From Nitrospira sp. (GTDB taxonomy: Bacteria; Nitrospirota; Nitrospiria; Nitrospirales; Nitrospiraceae): a stretch of DNA of 64,000 bases. Below, one piece after another: positions 43,482 through 52,160 of this stretch (position 1 is the stretch's first letter; each line of letters starts with the position of its first letter). Both the position numbers and the translations under genes were made by a program. The notes under the pieces are model-generated. The model made no database searches. It was given only the letters and a program-made list of their open reading frames with translations, and was not told the DNA's origin. The stretch covers positions 4,183,237-4,247,236 of the forward strand of contig CP126123.1 of assembly GCA_030123605.1 (NCBI GenBank), written 5' to 3'.

Positions 43482-43727
43482 ATGGCAGAGCAGGGAAAAG
43501 GCCTGTACGACTATCAGTACGGACGATTTCGCGAGAATCAGGGCACACATCAGGGGTATGAATTTCAACACGGACCTGCAGGGAGTACGCCTCCTCCTGT
43601 GGTTACGTTCGCGGATAAATTGAAATGGTGGACCCTGCGTGCGTGGCGACGAAAAAAGATTCTCGCCGAACGAGATCGGTTTCAACAGGAAATCATTCAG
43701 ATCAAGACGGCTCATCCGAAGCCATAA
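43482..43727 (+). CDS. Small hypothetical protein
   Basis: The 81-residue product starts at ATG 43482 and contains a Tyr/Gln/Gly-rich N-terminus (LYDYQYGRFRENQGTHQGYEF) and a basic helical C-terminus (LKWWTLRAWRRKKILAERDRF). No family is recognised and no signal peptide is present. It is followed 26 bp later by the next gene on the same strand. The start choice rests on composition; upstream in-frame sequence looks random. Confidence 0.5.
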   Translation: MAEQGKGLYDYQYGRFRENQGTHQGYEFQHGPAGSTPPPVVTFADKLKWWTLRAWRRKKILAERDRFQQEIIQIKTAHPKP

Positions 43728-43753
43728 GATCTACCTCGAGGAGGAGTGCTCCC

Positions 43754-44584
43754 GTGTCATCGATCAATAAGTTGGTCGGGAAGATACAGGTATTCATTGA
43801 TAGACATCGGTCTGTTCTGCTGCATGGTGCGAAGGGGGTGGGCTGTGCCGGCATCATCACGGTCGTAGGTTTGTTGTCCGGTGTTGCGGGAGAGACCTGG
43901 GCTGTGCCGAAAGAAACCTCTGCTGAGAAGGCGGAGCACCTGCGCCAGCAGGCCAATCCCGAACTTTTCAATGCCTGGACCTTCGATAAGGATCAGGTCG
44001 GGGAGCTTCCCAAGGGATTTACTGTCATGGCGCTCGGGGTGCAGCCGAGCGGGACATGGAAAATCGAGATGCAATCGGCGGCGCCGTCTTCTCCCAATGT
44101 CCTCCTCGGTGCTTCGTCCTGCGCCACCTGTGTCGAATTGCTCGTGGCGCAGGGATTTCAATACGAATATCCGGAGCTGGCCGTCCGTATCCATCAAGGA
44201 ACCGGCGTGCCGTCTGGGCAGGTAGGGGTCCTGTTCGGGATGAAAGATCACAAGAATTTTTACGCGACCGTGGTGGATTTGGCTCAGAAGTCTATCGAAG
44301 TGGTGCGTGTAATCGATGGGAATGAGTCGGTCATCGGCCGGGCTGAATTGAAGGTCAAGCCGGTGGAGTGGCATACTCTCAGGGTGCAACGAAACACCAT
44401 CATCAGCAAAGATTTCATCGAAGCCTTCTTTGACGGGAAGCTGACTCTCTCGACACGGGATCAAGCCCTTGGTGTGGGGGAAGTGGGACTGCTGATTCGA
44501 GGAGAAGCGTCGGCGCATTTCGATAATTTCAACGCCTCGCCGCAATATTCAAGCCGGCCCTTGTCGGCGCCAGCGGCCTATTAA
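43754..44584 (+). CDS. Exported protein with a concanavalin/DUF1080-like beta domain
   Basis: The 276-residue protein from GTG 43754 has a membrane segment (residues 28-50: VGCAGIITVVGLLSGVAGETWA), possibly a signal peptide. A beta-rich domain follows with NPELFNAWTFDKDQVGELPKGF, VGVLFGMKDHKNFYATVVDL, EWHTLRVQRNTI and a closing GVGEVGLLIRGEASAHFDNFN. That pattern is seen in LamG/DUF1080-like laminarin-binding folds. A CATC motif (SCATCVEL) is present; a redox or metal role is conceivable. The function is unknown. A GAGGAGGAG site precedes the GTG. Confidence 0.6.
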   Translation: MSSINKLVGKIQVFIDRHRSVLLHGAKGVGCAGIITVVGLLSGVAGETWAVPKETSAEKAEHLRQQANPELFNAWTFDKDQVGELPKGFTVMALGVQPSGTWKIEMQSAAPSSPNVLLGASSCATCVELLVAQGFQYEYPELAVRIHQGTGVPSGQVGVLFGMKDHKNFYATVVDLAQKSIEVVRVIDGNESVIGRAELKVKPVEWHTLRVQRNTIISKDFIEAFFDGKLTLSTRDQALGVGEVGLLIRGEASAHFDNFNASPQYSSRPLSAPAAY

Positions 44585-44858
44585 GCGAGTGATCGCGAGA
44601 CCGATGGTTGTGCGAGCAATTTCACGCTTGCCTTTCGTATTTCGGTACGATACAGTGAAGGTGCTTCATTGCGAAGGGCCTTGGCGGTGAAGTAGAAAAA
44701 GAATTGCAGGGCCCGAATCGATGTTGTTTTGGGTTCTTCCCGGGAATTTCGGAAGCCAGAGCTAAGATTGCCGCTGTGTTTGCATCTTCGCCCCATTCCT
44801 TCCTCGTTTCTTTCTCGAGTCCCAGACAACACCATATTATTCTCAAAGGAGGAACCCA
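44585..44858 (+). promoter_or_regulatory. Long untranslated leader of the RNA-binding protein gene
   Basis: This 274-bp region has no coding frame in keeping with its surroundings and leads to a near-perfect ribosome site (AAAGGAGG, about 44846-44852) before ATG 44859. RRM and cold-shock protein genes often have long leaders whose folding changes with temperature. No promoter could be assigned within it. The regulatory role is inference. Confidence 0.3.
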
Positions 44859-45155
44859 ATGGGTTCGAAGATCTACGTTGGCGGCTTGCCATATTCTACC
44901 ACCGAGCAGCAATTGAGCGACCTGTTCGCGGTGCATGGGGCCGTGACGTCGGCGCGCATCATCACGGACAAGTTTACCGGACAGTCACGGGGTTTCGGCT
45001 TCGTGGAAATGTCGGGGGATTCCGAAGCGCAGGCTGCGATCAACGCATTGAACGGAACGCAATTCGGGGGCCGCACGTTGACCGTGAATGAAGCCCGCCC
45101 GCAGGAGCCACGCTCCGGTGGCGGAGGCCGTGGAATGGGCGGAGGGCGGCACTAA
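44859..45155 (+). CDS. Single-RRM RNA-binding protein
   Basis: The 98-residue protein is one RRM (residues 3-80) with RNP2 KIYVGGL and RNP1 RGFGFVEM, and a Gly-rich tail (SGGGGRGMGGGRH). Bacterial RRM proteins of this type bind single-stranded RNA in the cytoplasm and are often cold- or stress-induced. It has a strong ribosome site and its own terminator. A DEAD-box helicase gene follows, which suits a shared RNA-remodelling role. Confidence 0.93.
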   Translation: MGSKIYVGGLPYSTTEQQLSDLFAVHGAVTSARIITDKFTGQSRGFGFVEMSGDSEAQAAINALNGTQFGGRTLTVNEARPQEPRSGGGGRGMGGGRH

Positions 45156-45182
45156 ACCGCGCTCGTTTCTCTACCCTATGCT

Positions 45183-45216
45183 CAGGGGCTGCCGACAGGG
45201 TAGCCCCTGCGTTTTT
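45183..45216 (+). terminator. Rho-independent terminator after the RRM gene
   Basis: An 8-bp stem, CAGGGGCT (45183-45190) with AGCCCCTG (45202-45209), has an 11-nt loop and is followed by CGTTTTT. It lies 27 bp after the stop of the RRM gene and before the helicase gene. Confidence 0.8.
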
Positions 45217-45303
45217 CTTACCGTTCTGTCCTCTCTCTGGTCCGCAGGGCCATCAGGTTGCCTGCCCCTGTTTCCCACGATAGAGATTTAGGAGTGAAGT
45301 TGC

Positions 45304-46659
45304 ATGGTTTCGTTTGCCGAATTGTCTCTCACCTCGTTTCTTGCCGACCGTCTCAGACAGGCCGGCTTTACCGCACCGACCCCTATCCAGAAGGCCGCCA
45401 TTCCACTGGCCTTGGAAGGACGCGATCTGCTGGCCCAGGCCAAGACCGGCAGCGGGAAAACGCTGGCGTTTCTCATTCCATTGATTGAACGGGCCGTCCG
45501 AGAAGGATGGAACGCCTCCGGTCGGGCGTCGGCTGCCGCACCCCATGCCGGGTCGGCCAGGTTGCCGCGGGCGCTCGTACTGGCGCCGACCCGCGAATTA
45601 GCCCTTCAAATCGATATGGAGCTCCGAAAATATGCGCCGCCTGCTGTGACTTCTTTGGCCCTGTATGGCGGTGTCCCCATCGAGCGACATTACCGAGCGC
45701 TTCGGCAGCCGCCGTTGATCGTGATCGGAACACCGGGCCGCCTGTTGGATGTGGCGGGCTCCCGCCACCTGGATTTGCGCGGTGTCGAGTATGTGGTCAT
45801 GGATGAAGCCGATCAAATGTTGGATCGGGGCTTCCTGCGCGACATCCAGCGCATTCTGCAGGTGTTGCCCGCGCAGAGGCAGACGCTGCTCTTTTCGGCC
45901 ACCTTCTCGCCGGAGATCCAGACGCTGGCGGAATCGATGCTGAAGAACCCGGCTCGAACCGCAGTGGATCAAGGGGTGAATACGCCGACCACGATTACCC
46001 ACGCCTATTACGTGGTGCCGAGTGAGTCCTCGAGGGTGCAACTGATTCATACGTTGCTTCAGCAGACGGCGACCGACGAACAGTCGATGGTCTTTTGTGA
46101 TCAAAAATATAAAGTGAAACGATTAGCTGCCCGCTTGGGCGGTGAACCGGCTTCGGTGGGGGCGATTACCGGCAACCATTCACAGGCTCAACGGGAGCGT
46201 ACCCTCACCGCATTCAGGTCCGGGCGTCTGCGGTCGTTGGTGGCGACCGATGTGGCGGCGAGAGGATTGGATGTGCCGTCCGTATCGCAGGTCATTCATT
46301 ACGAGCTGCCCGGCAATCCCACGTCGTACGTCCATCGCACCGGCCGGACGGGCCGTGCCGAACGATCCGGCGCGACCCTCTTGATTCTCTCTCCGCAAGA
46401 GGAGCATGAATACTTGGCTATGGTTCGCCGGTTGCGAATCCATACGAAACGGTTGACGTTGCCCGTATTGGCGGTGTTGCCGACTCCCGCAAGCGAGCCT
46501 CAGCACAACGGTCATCAGCGGCACGATGGACGAGGCCGCGAGTTCCGGTCTCATCGTGAGGGAGAGCGTCGAGATCCGATGTCCCAGGATTCGCGGGATC
46601 GGCAGGGGCGTCGAGGCTGGCGCATCGACCGCCCGACGGCTCCGCGTCGCGGCCAATAG
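45304..46659 (+). CDS. DEAD-box ATP-dependent RNA helicase
   Basis: The 451-residue protein shows all core motifs: Q motif GFTAPTPIQKAAIP, motif I AKTGSGKT, Ia APTRELAL, Ib GTPGRLLD, II DEAD, III FSATF, V ATDVAARGLDV and VI HRTGRTGRAERS. The basic C-terminal tail (RDRQGRRGWRIDRPTAPRRG) would add RNA binding. It unwinds RNA in the cytoplasm; the RhlE group is closest in size. It follows the RRM gene, separated by that gene's terminator. The 5' start ATG 45304 is preceded by GGAG at some distance. Confidence 0.92.
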   Translation: MVSFAELSLTSFLADRLRQAGFTAPTPIQKAAIPLALEGRDLLAQAKTGSGKTLAFLIPLIERAVREGWNASGRASAAAPHAGSARLPRALVLAPTRELALQIDMELRKYAPPAVTSLALYGGVPIERHYRALRQPPLIVIGTPGRLLDVAGSRHLDLRGVEYVVMDEADQMLDRGFLRDIQRILQVLPAQRQTLLFSATFSPEIQTLAESMLKNPARTAVDQGVNTPTTITHAYYVVPSESSRVQLIHTLLQQTATDEQSMVFCDQKYKVKRLAARLGGEPASVGAITGNHSQAQRERTLTAFRSGRLRSLVATDVAARGLDVPSVSQVIHYELPGNPTSYVHRTGRTGRAERSGATLLILSPQEEHEYLAMVRRLRIHTKRLTLPVLAVLPTPASEPQHNGHQRHDGRGREFRSHREGERRDPMSQDSRDRQGRRGWRIDRPTAPRRGQ

Positions 46660-46720
46660 TTGCAGGACCGCAGCACCCGGCGGGGCAGCCGGGATCGGTC
46701 AGATCGAGGAGGACATGTCA

Positions 46721-47254
46721 ATGAGCTATGGACGGAGTCTATTGCTGTGCTTGGCGGTGGTCTTGGCTTGCCAATCATTCGGCGAGGAGGCCTACGCGCA
46801 AAGTGAGCTGGCGATCGCCGACGGTATGAAGGTGTCGTTGGAATATACCTTGACGCTTCCGGACAAATCCGTGGCCGACTCGAATGTCGGCCAGGCACCG
46901 ATCACATTCGTGCAGGGGGCGCATGAGATTGTCCCCGGTCTTGAAAAGGCCCTCGACGGCATGAAGGCGGGGCAGAAGCGACGCATCGATGTGGCGGCGC
47001 AAGACGCCTATGGACCGTACAACAATAAGTTGCGGCAAACCGTCGAGAAAGACAAGCTCCCCAAGGATGTGAAGGTGGGGGATATCCTGCAGGCCGCGGA
47101 CGGCCGGTTGGTCAAAGTCCTGGAAGTGAACGACAAGAAGGTCGTCATCGATCTCAATCATCCGCTGGCTGGAAAGGCGCTCACCTTCGATGTGAATATC
47201 CTCAAGGTCGAGAGAGGCGACGCGTCGGGCACTTCGGAAAGCAAGACGCCGTAA
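46721..47254 (+). CDS. Exported FKBP-type peptidyl-prolyl isomerase (SlyD-like)
   Basis: The 177-residue protein has a signal peptide (MSYGRSLLLCLAVVLACQSF... ending AYAQS). The FKBP domain follows, with the SlyD-like order VSLEYTLTLPDKSVADSN, PITFVQGAHEIVPGLEKALDGM and an inserted flap domain (DAYGPYNNKLRQTVEKDKLPKD). The C-terminal HPLAGKALTFDVNILKVE completes the family pattern. It should act as a periplasmic folding helper. ATG 46721 is preferred over 46715 because the GAGGAGG site is better spaced. Confidence 0.88.
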   Translation: MSYGRSLLLCLAVVLACQSFGEEAYAQSELAIADGMKVSLEYTLTLPDKSVADSNVGQAPITFVQGAHEIVPGLEKALDGMKAGQKRRIDVAAQDAYGPYNNKLRQTVEKDKLPKDVKVGDILQAADGRLVKVLEVNDKKVVIDLNHPLAGKALTFDVNILKVERGDASGTSESKTP

Positions 47255-47270
47255 CCTTCTGCGGTTCACC

Positions 47271-50200
47271 CTATCGGCCTGCCGGCGGAGACGCCGGCAG
47301 GGTTTCCTGCCTGTGCGGCGCTCTCCTGATCGCCATGACGGTCAGCGTCACGGCGGAAAAGTTCGCTTCGACGACCCCTTCAATGACATAGGCCCGGTTC
47401 GTGGCGAGCAGGTGGCATGTCCGTCGATAGACATCCGGAAAGATGGTGGCATCGTACAGCCCGGTCACGTCTTCGAAACTGACGAATTCCATCGGATCGC
47501 CGTGTTTCGTATGGACGACCTTCTCCGTAATCAAGACGCCCAGCATGGTGATCGACCGACCGACGTGGTGCGCCATGTCGGAGGCCGAAATCATAGGGGG
47601 TTGATATTGCGTGGCGGGAATCAGGTCGAGCGGATGGCAGCGGAGTGGAAAGCCGAATACCTCGACCTCTTCCGCGATCAGCCGTGACAGGGAATAGTCC
47701 GGCGGGATGGGCAGGTAGCCGGGCGACGATTGCCGTTGCCAGGCCAACAGACGCCAGAGTAGAGCCGGCCTGGTCAGTTCTCCGGCAAGACCGTCGAAGC
47801 AGCCGGCCTTGATGAGAAGCCGGGCTTGTGAAGGATCCGGCTGGATCTGGTTCAGAAAGTCCTGTAAGGAGCGAAACGGACCTTGCTCTGTTCGTCGCGC
47901 GATCAGGCGCGCGACGAGATCTTCCCGCAGGCCTTTGATCTGCATCAGCCCGACGCGGATGCTCCGTGCCCGACCCTGATAAGCCCATTCGCTGTCATTG
48001 ATATCCGGCGGCAGAATCGCCAGCCCCATCCGCCGCGCTTCGGACAGATAGGCAAAGGTCGAGTAGAACCCTCCCTGGTTGCTGATGACCGATGCCATGA
48101 ACTCGGCTGGGTAGTGGGCGCGGAGAAAGGCGGACTTGAACGACACCTGCGCGTAGCTGGCCGAATGCGGTTTACAAAAACTATAGCCGGCGAAACTCAT
48201 GATCATGGCCCACATCTGTTCGATGACGGCCGTTCCGGCTCCCCGCGCCAGGGCGCCTGCGTAAAACTGCCGTTGATAGTCCCGCAGTTGCCGTTGTTTG
48301 TGTTTTTTGCTGAGAATCTTCCGTAACTGATCGCCGTCTTCGATCGAGAATCCGCCGAGCGCCACTGCGACTTTCATCACATCTTCCTGATAGACCATGA
48401 TGCCGAAGGTTTCGTCCAGCACGCCTTGCAGAGCCGGATGAAGGGCACGGTAGGAGTGCCCATGCGCACGGCGGATGAAGTCGTCGGCAAACAGGTGCGC
48501 GGCGGGCCGGATGATGGAGGAGACGATCGTCAGGTACTCGAAGTCGTCGGCCTGCTCCTGTTGCGCGGCCGGCATGGTGGTCCAGAGTTTCTTGAGCAGC
48601 AGTCTCGTCGCGGGGGATTCCACATAGAAGCAGCCCATCGTGTCGCCTTGTCGGATCAAATTTTTGGTCCGGTCATCCGCGAGAGGGTCCCACGTCGCCT
48701 CGTCGATCTGTCGGCCCGTATGCGCGGCGACGGCGGCCATCGCGTCACGGATGACGGCCAGCGAACGATTGCCCAAGATGTCGATCTTGACGAGGCCGGC
48801 CTCTTCCGCCTGATCTTTCTCCCATTGGATGACCGGAAGGCCCTTGGCCGAGACTTCAACCGGTACGTAGCGGCGAATCTCATCCGGCACGAGCACGATG
48901 CCGCCGCAATGGAGACTCAGATTGCGGAAGTGTCCCTCCAGTCGGACGGCCCATCGAATAATGTCCGGCCAGGGATCCTGGAGATGCAGGCTCCGGCAGA
49001 GCCGCGCCGTCCCGGCTTGCGGTGTCCTGTCGGAGTCTCTGGCGAAGTACGGCGCATGGCGTAAGATCAGCGGCAACACGCGGCCGATTTCGGTTGCCGG
49101 CAGACCGTAGACTTTGGCCGTCTCGCGGATTGCGGCACGGAGTGCGAGCGTATTCTGGTTGGCGACCATCGCCGCCGACCGGTTCCCATACCGGGTCAAG
49201 ATCCAACCGAGAATCTTGTCGCGTTCGTCCCAGGGAAAATCGATGTCGATGTCGGGCGGATCGTGTCGTCCCGGGTTGAGAAAGCGTTCGAAAAACAGAT
49301 GATGGCGGATCGGGTCGACGTGGGTGATGTTCAGGCAATAGGAGACGATCGAGGCGGCGGCAGAGCCGCGTCCGCAGGTGCGGGGGGCCTGCCGGACGAT
49401 TTCTTCGACGACCAGGAAATACTGCGCGTACCCCTTGTCGCGGATGACGGCGAGCTCGTGTTCGATGCGCGCTCTGACGCCGGCCGATACTGTGCCGTAG
49501 CGCTTCAGCGCACCCTCGTAGGTCTTTGTGCGAAGGGTCTCGAAGGCCTCTTCCGCGGCACATTGTCGGAAAGTGGGAAAGAGGGTGTCGTTGAAACGCC
49601 AATCGGTGAAACAGGTATCGGCGATGTGCCGGCTGTTGGTGAGGGCCGCGGGCACGTGGGGGTAGTGCCGTTCGAGCTGTGAGGGTGACATCAACCACTG
49701 CGTGGGCCGGCAACAGGCGTTATCCGGCAGACGAGACAGGGTGCTGTTCAGTGCGATGGCGCGCAGGAGCCGGTGAAGTTGGTAGTCAGAGGGAGTCAGA
49801 AATTGAGCACGTGTCGTCGCGACCGGCGGCAATCCGGATCGACGGCTGAAGGCCAGGGCGTCGGCCATGTCCGGTCCCGGCGTCAGTTCGACGAACAGGT
49901 CGTCCGGTGAATCCCGATGCCAGGCCGCGACGGCCGTTTGATCATCGGAAAGGATGACCAAGCCGGTCCTGTGTCGAGCGACGGTGGCGGTGAAGTCGAA
50001 GGACCCGTCGCTATGGCGGGCCGACAGGATGTGACAGAGATTGCCGTAGCCGTTTGGGGTTTTGGCCAACAAGATCGCCCGGTGAGCGGGGGTGGTGAGT
50101 TCGGCGCCGAGGATGGGGTTGATGCCGGATAGCCGAGCGACCTCGAGAAAGCGGATGGCGCCGTAGAGCCCGTTCGTGTCGGTGAGCGCGAGGGTCTCAC

Positions 50201-50303
50201 AACCCTGCGCCTGCGCTGCCCGGCACAGGGTTTCCAGCGACGGGACTCCCTGCATCGGCGAATAGGAGGAATGGACATGCAAATGAACGAACGGAGAAGA
50301 CAT
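47271..50303 (-). CDS. dnaE2: Error-prone DNA polymerase III alpha subunit (DnaE2/ImuC)
   Basis: The 1010-residue protein has an N-terminal PHP domain (VHLHVHSSYSPMQGVPSLE) and the PolIIIalpha palm with GRGSAAASIVSYCLNIT and PPDIDIDFPWDERDKI carrying catalytic aspartates. An HhH region and a C-terminal OB-type segment follow (ITMLGVLITEKVVHTKHGDPMEFVSFED). It is shorter than replicative DnaE (about 1150) and matches ImuC/DnaE2, the translesion polymerase of the imu mutasome. It lies 15 bp after imuB and in one operon with lexA, so it should be SOS-induced. Confidence 0.92.
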   Translation of the reverse strand: MSSPFVHLHVHSSYSPMQGVPSLETLCRAAQAQGCETLALTDTNGLYGAIRFLEVARLSGINPILGAELTTPAHRAILLAKTPNGYGNLCHILSARHSDGSFDFTATVARHRTGLVILSDDQTAVAAWHRDSPDDLFVELTPGPDMADALAFSRRSGLPPVATTRAQFLTPSDYQLHRLLRAIALNSTLSRLPDNACCRPTQWLMSPSQLERHYPHVPAALTNSRHIADTCFTDWRFNDTLFPTFRQCAAEEAFETLRTKTYEGALKRYGTVSAGVRARIEHELAVIRDKGYAQYFLVVEEIVRQAPRTCGRGSAAASIVSYCLNITHVDPIRHHLFFERFLNPGRHDPPDIDIDFPWDERDKILGWILTRYGNRSAAMVANQNTLALRAAIRETAKVYGLPATEIGRVLPLILRHAPYFARDSDRTPQAGTARLCRSLHLQDPWPDIIRWAVRLEGHFRNLSLHCGGIVLVPDEIRRYVPVEVSAKGLPVIQWEKDQAEEAGLVKIDILGNRSLAVIRDAMAAVAAHTGRQIDEATWDPLADDRTKNLIRQGDTMGCFYVESPATRLLLKKLWTTMPAAQQEQADDFEYLTIVSSIIRPAAHLFADDFIRRAHGHSYRALHPALQGVLDETFGIMVYQEDVMKVAVALGGFSIEDGDQLRKILSKKHKQRQLRDYQRQFYAGALARGAGTAVIEQMWAMIMSFAGYSFCKPHSASYAQVSFKSAFLRAHYPAEFMASVISNQGGFYSTFAYLSEARRMGLAILPPDINDSEWAYQGRARSIRVGLMQIKGLREDLVARLIARRTEQGPFRSLQDFLNQIQPDPSQARLLIKAGCFDGLAGELTRPALLWRLLAWQRQSSPGYLPIPPDYSLSRLIAEEVEVFGFPLRCHPLDLIPATQYQPPMISASDMAHHVGRSITMLGVLITEKVVHTKHGDPMEFVSFEDVTGLYDATIFPDVYRRTCHLLATNRAYVIEGVVEANFSAVTLTVMAIRRAPHRQETLPASPPAGR

Positions 50304-50318
50304 GGGTGTCCGTCGGCC

Positions 50319-51509
50319 TCACGCACCGTTTCCGTACTGAATGATTCGGTTTCCGAAGCGCGCTCTGAGTCGATCAAGGGTGAGCGCGAGTCGCTGCGCA
50401 CGGGCTCGCCTGGTGCAAGCGATCTCCGTCGGATCATCAAAGAGTCGGCCCTGTTCGAAAGGAGCCGCCAGTTCTGTGGCGATGAGCGTCAAGGTGCGGA
50501 GACGTATGCGACGGCGGAAGCAGCGGTGCAGTAACGTTCGGAGCGGCGGAGCGAGATCATATTCCCAATAGCTGGCCGGTGCGATCGGCTGCTGTCCGGT
50601 GACATCGGTCCGGTCGCTGTAGCGGATCGTCAGGGTCAACCGCTTGCACGTACGCTGGTGCAGGCGCAAGGCGCGGCAGAGTTCTTCAAGCAGGCCGGCC
50701 AAACGGCGCCATACGGCATGGTCATCGATGTCGTCCGGCCGTAATGGACATGACACTTCGAGTCGAGGCTGGATCTGCGACGGCATGACCGGCGTGGAGT
50801 CGATACCTTGGGCCCAGCGTTGCAACGGGGCTGCCCACCGACCGACGGCGATGTCGAGGGCAGGGAGGGGAATGTCGGCCACATCCCCGAACGTGCGGAG
50901 ATTCAGGTCTGCCAAACATCGGCGAATCGATTTCATCTGCGGTCGGTGGAGCAGGGGCAAGGTCTCGATCCGCAAGGGAGCCATGAAGGCCCGCTCCGAA
51001 CCGTGACGGACCTCGTAGATCTGTGTCGGTTGAATCAAGCCGGCGGCGGTCTGCGCGATCAACTTGTTGCTGCCGATGCCCAACATGCCGTCGAGATGAA
51101 CTTGCATGGCGATATCCCGTTGCAGACGCCCGGCGGTATCGCAGGTGAGGCCGAAGAGCCTCGTGGTGCCCGTCAGATCCAGCACGAAGGAGCCGGGGCT
51201 GGTCGATTCCCAGACCGGCGTGTAACGGGTGATGATGTGGGACAACATGGTGTGCGCCTGAGCGGTGCGGATGGAATCGGGCGTCAGGACATGAAGCGCT
51301 GGACAGAGTTGTCTGGCCTGCTGGACGACCATGCCGGGGTACAGGCCGTCGGCGGCGGCTTCCGGTGAGACATCGTGCAATAGGGTGCGCGGGTGCGCGA
51401 CCGGTGCGAGACCGATGGGCCTGTCGCGCAGACGAGGTTCATTCAGGCGGGCAAGCGTGAGTTCGAACGACGGCACCGCAAGACACACGATTTGACGATC
51501 CATGGGCAA
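50319..51509 (-). CDS. imuB: Catalytically dead Y-family polymerase homologue ImuB
   Basis: The 396-residue protein has the Y-family fold order but lacks the catalytic acids. The first motif, HVDMDAFFASVE in Pol IV, reads CLAVPSFELTLARL here, and the second, SIDExxLD, reads SPGSFVLDLTGT. Fingers, HhH (IPLPALDIAVGRW) and little-finger-like parts are recognisable. ImuB acts as a hub linking DnaE2 to the beta clamp in damage-induced mutagenesis. It is located between lexA (24-bp gap) and dnaE2. No separate imuA gene is seen here. Confidence 0.85.
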   Translation of the reverse strand: MPMDRQIVCLAVPSFELTLARLNEPRLRDRPIGLAPVAHPRTLLHDVSPEAAADGLYPGMVVQQARQLCPALHVLTPDSIRTAQAHTMLSHIITRYTPVWESTSPGSFVLDLTGTTRLFGLTCDTAGRLQRDIAMQVHLDGMLGIGSNKLIAQTAAGLIQPTQIYEVRHGSERAFMAPLRIETLPLLHRPQMKSIRRCLADLNLRTFGDVADIPLPALDIAVGRWAAPLQRWAQGIDSTPVMPSQIQPRLEVSCPLRPDDIDDHAVWRRLAGLLEELCRALRLHQRTCKRLTLTIRYSDRTDVTGQQPIAPASYWEYDLAPPLRTLLHRCFRRRIRLRTLTLIATELAAPFEQGRLFDDPTEIACTRRARAQRLALTLDRLRARFGNRIIQYGNGA

Positions 51510-51533
51510 AGAATTGAAGGATCCGTCCCGCTC

Positions 51534-52079
51534 TTATTTTGTGCAGTAACGAATGACGCCGATGACCAGACCCTCGATGTGCAGCGAATCCGTCGATTTG
51601 ACCGTAATCGGCTTCATGGTGTCGTTCGCCGGACGCAATTCGACCGTGGAACCTTTGCGATGATAGGTTTTGATCGTGGCGTCGTTGTTGAGGATCGCGA
51701 TCACCGTCTGACCGTTTCTGGCCGTGTGCTGTTTTTGGACGATGACGAGGTCGCCCGGCAGAATGCCTTCGTCCCGCATGGACTCCCCCTTCACCCGCAA
51801 CGCGAACGTTTCGCCGCGGCCCACCATGCCGGGAGGGACCTCGACCACTTCGGTTTGGGGAATCGGTTCGATCGGATCACCGGCCGCCACCAGACCGGCC
51901 AGGGGAATGTGTGCTGCGGTGGTGAGGTGATCGATCGCTAGTCGAACGGCAAACGGAATCTTGTGGGTGCCGAGTTCATACCGCGCGATGGTCTGGCGGG
52001 TCGTTCTCAGCCGGCCGGCGAGTTGTTCCTGGGTCAAACCCAGCGCCTGACGCACTTTCTTGAGGTCGGTGGAGTGCAT
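51534..52079 (-). CDS. lexA: LexA-type repressor with XRE DNA-binding domain
   Basis: The 181-residue protein combines an N-terminal HTH_3/XRE domain ([30 protein letters not shown]) with a C-terminal S24 peptidase domain. The self-cleavage site is Ala66-Gly67 (LVAAGDPI), with Ser100 (GESM) and Lys137. The Ala-to-Ser and Ser-to-Lys distances (34 and 37) equal those of E. coli LexA. Classical LexA has a winged helix, so this is an XRE-type variant. It probably represses its own operon with imuB and dnaE2 and perhaps the divergent uvrB. The promoter and operator lie directly upstream. Confidence 0.85.
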   Translation of the reverse strand: MHSTDLKKVRQALGLTQEQLAGRLRTTRQTIARYELGTHKIPFAVRLAIDHLTTAAHIPLAGLVAAGDPIEPIPQTEVVEVPPGMVGRGETFALRVKGESMRDEGILPGDLVIVQKQHTARNGQTVIAILNNDATIKTYHRKGSTVELRPANDTMKPITVKSTDSLHIEGLVIGVIRYCTK

Positions 52080-52116
52080 GTAACGAATCGTTACATTATC
52101 GGGAACCGCCTGTCAA
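52079..52116 (-). promoter_or_regulatory. lexA promoter with a 17-bp palindromic operator
   Basis: On the minus strand, TTGACA (52116-52111) is followed after 17 bp by TAACGA (52093-52088). The -10 lies inside a perfect palindrome TGTAACGATTCGTTACA (52079-52095), whose last base is the A of the lexA ATG. Transcription would start at or within a base or two of the ATG, giving a leaderless mRNA. Bound LexA would block the -10 and the start. This motif differs from the E. coli (CTGT-N8-ACAG) and Bacillus (CGAAC-N4-GTTCG) boxes. Confidence 0.7.
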
Positions 52117-52160
52117 GGCAGGAAGCGAGCGAGCCGATATCCGTGCTAAGATGCGAGGCG

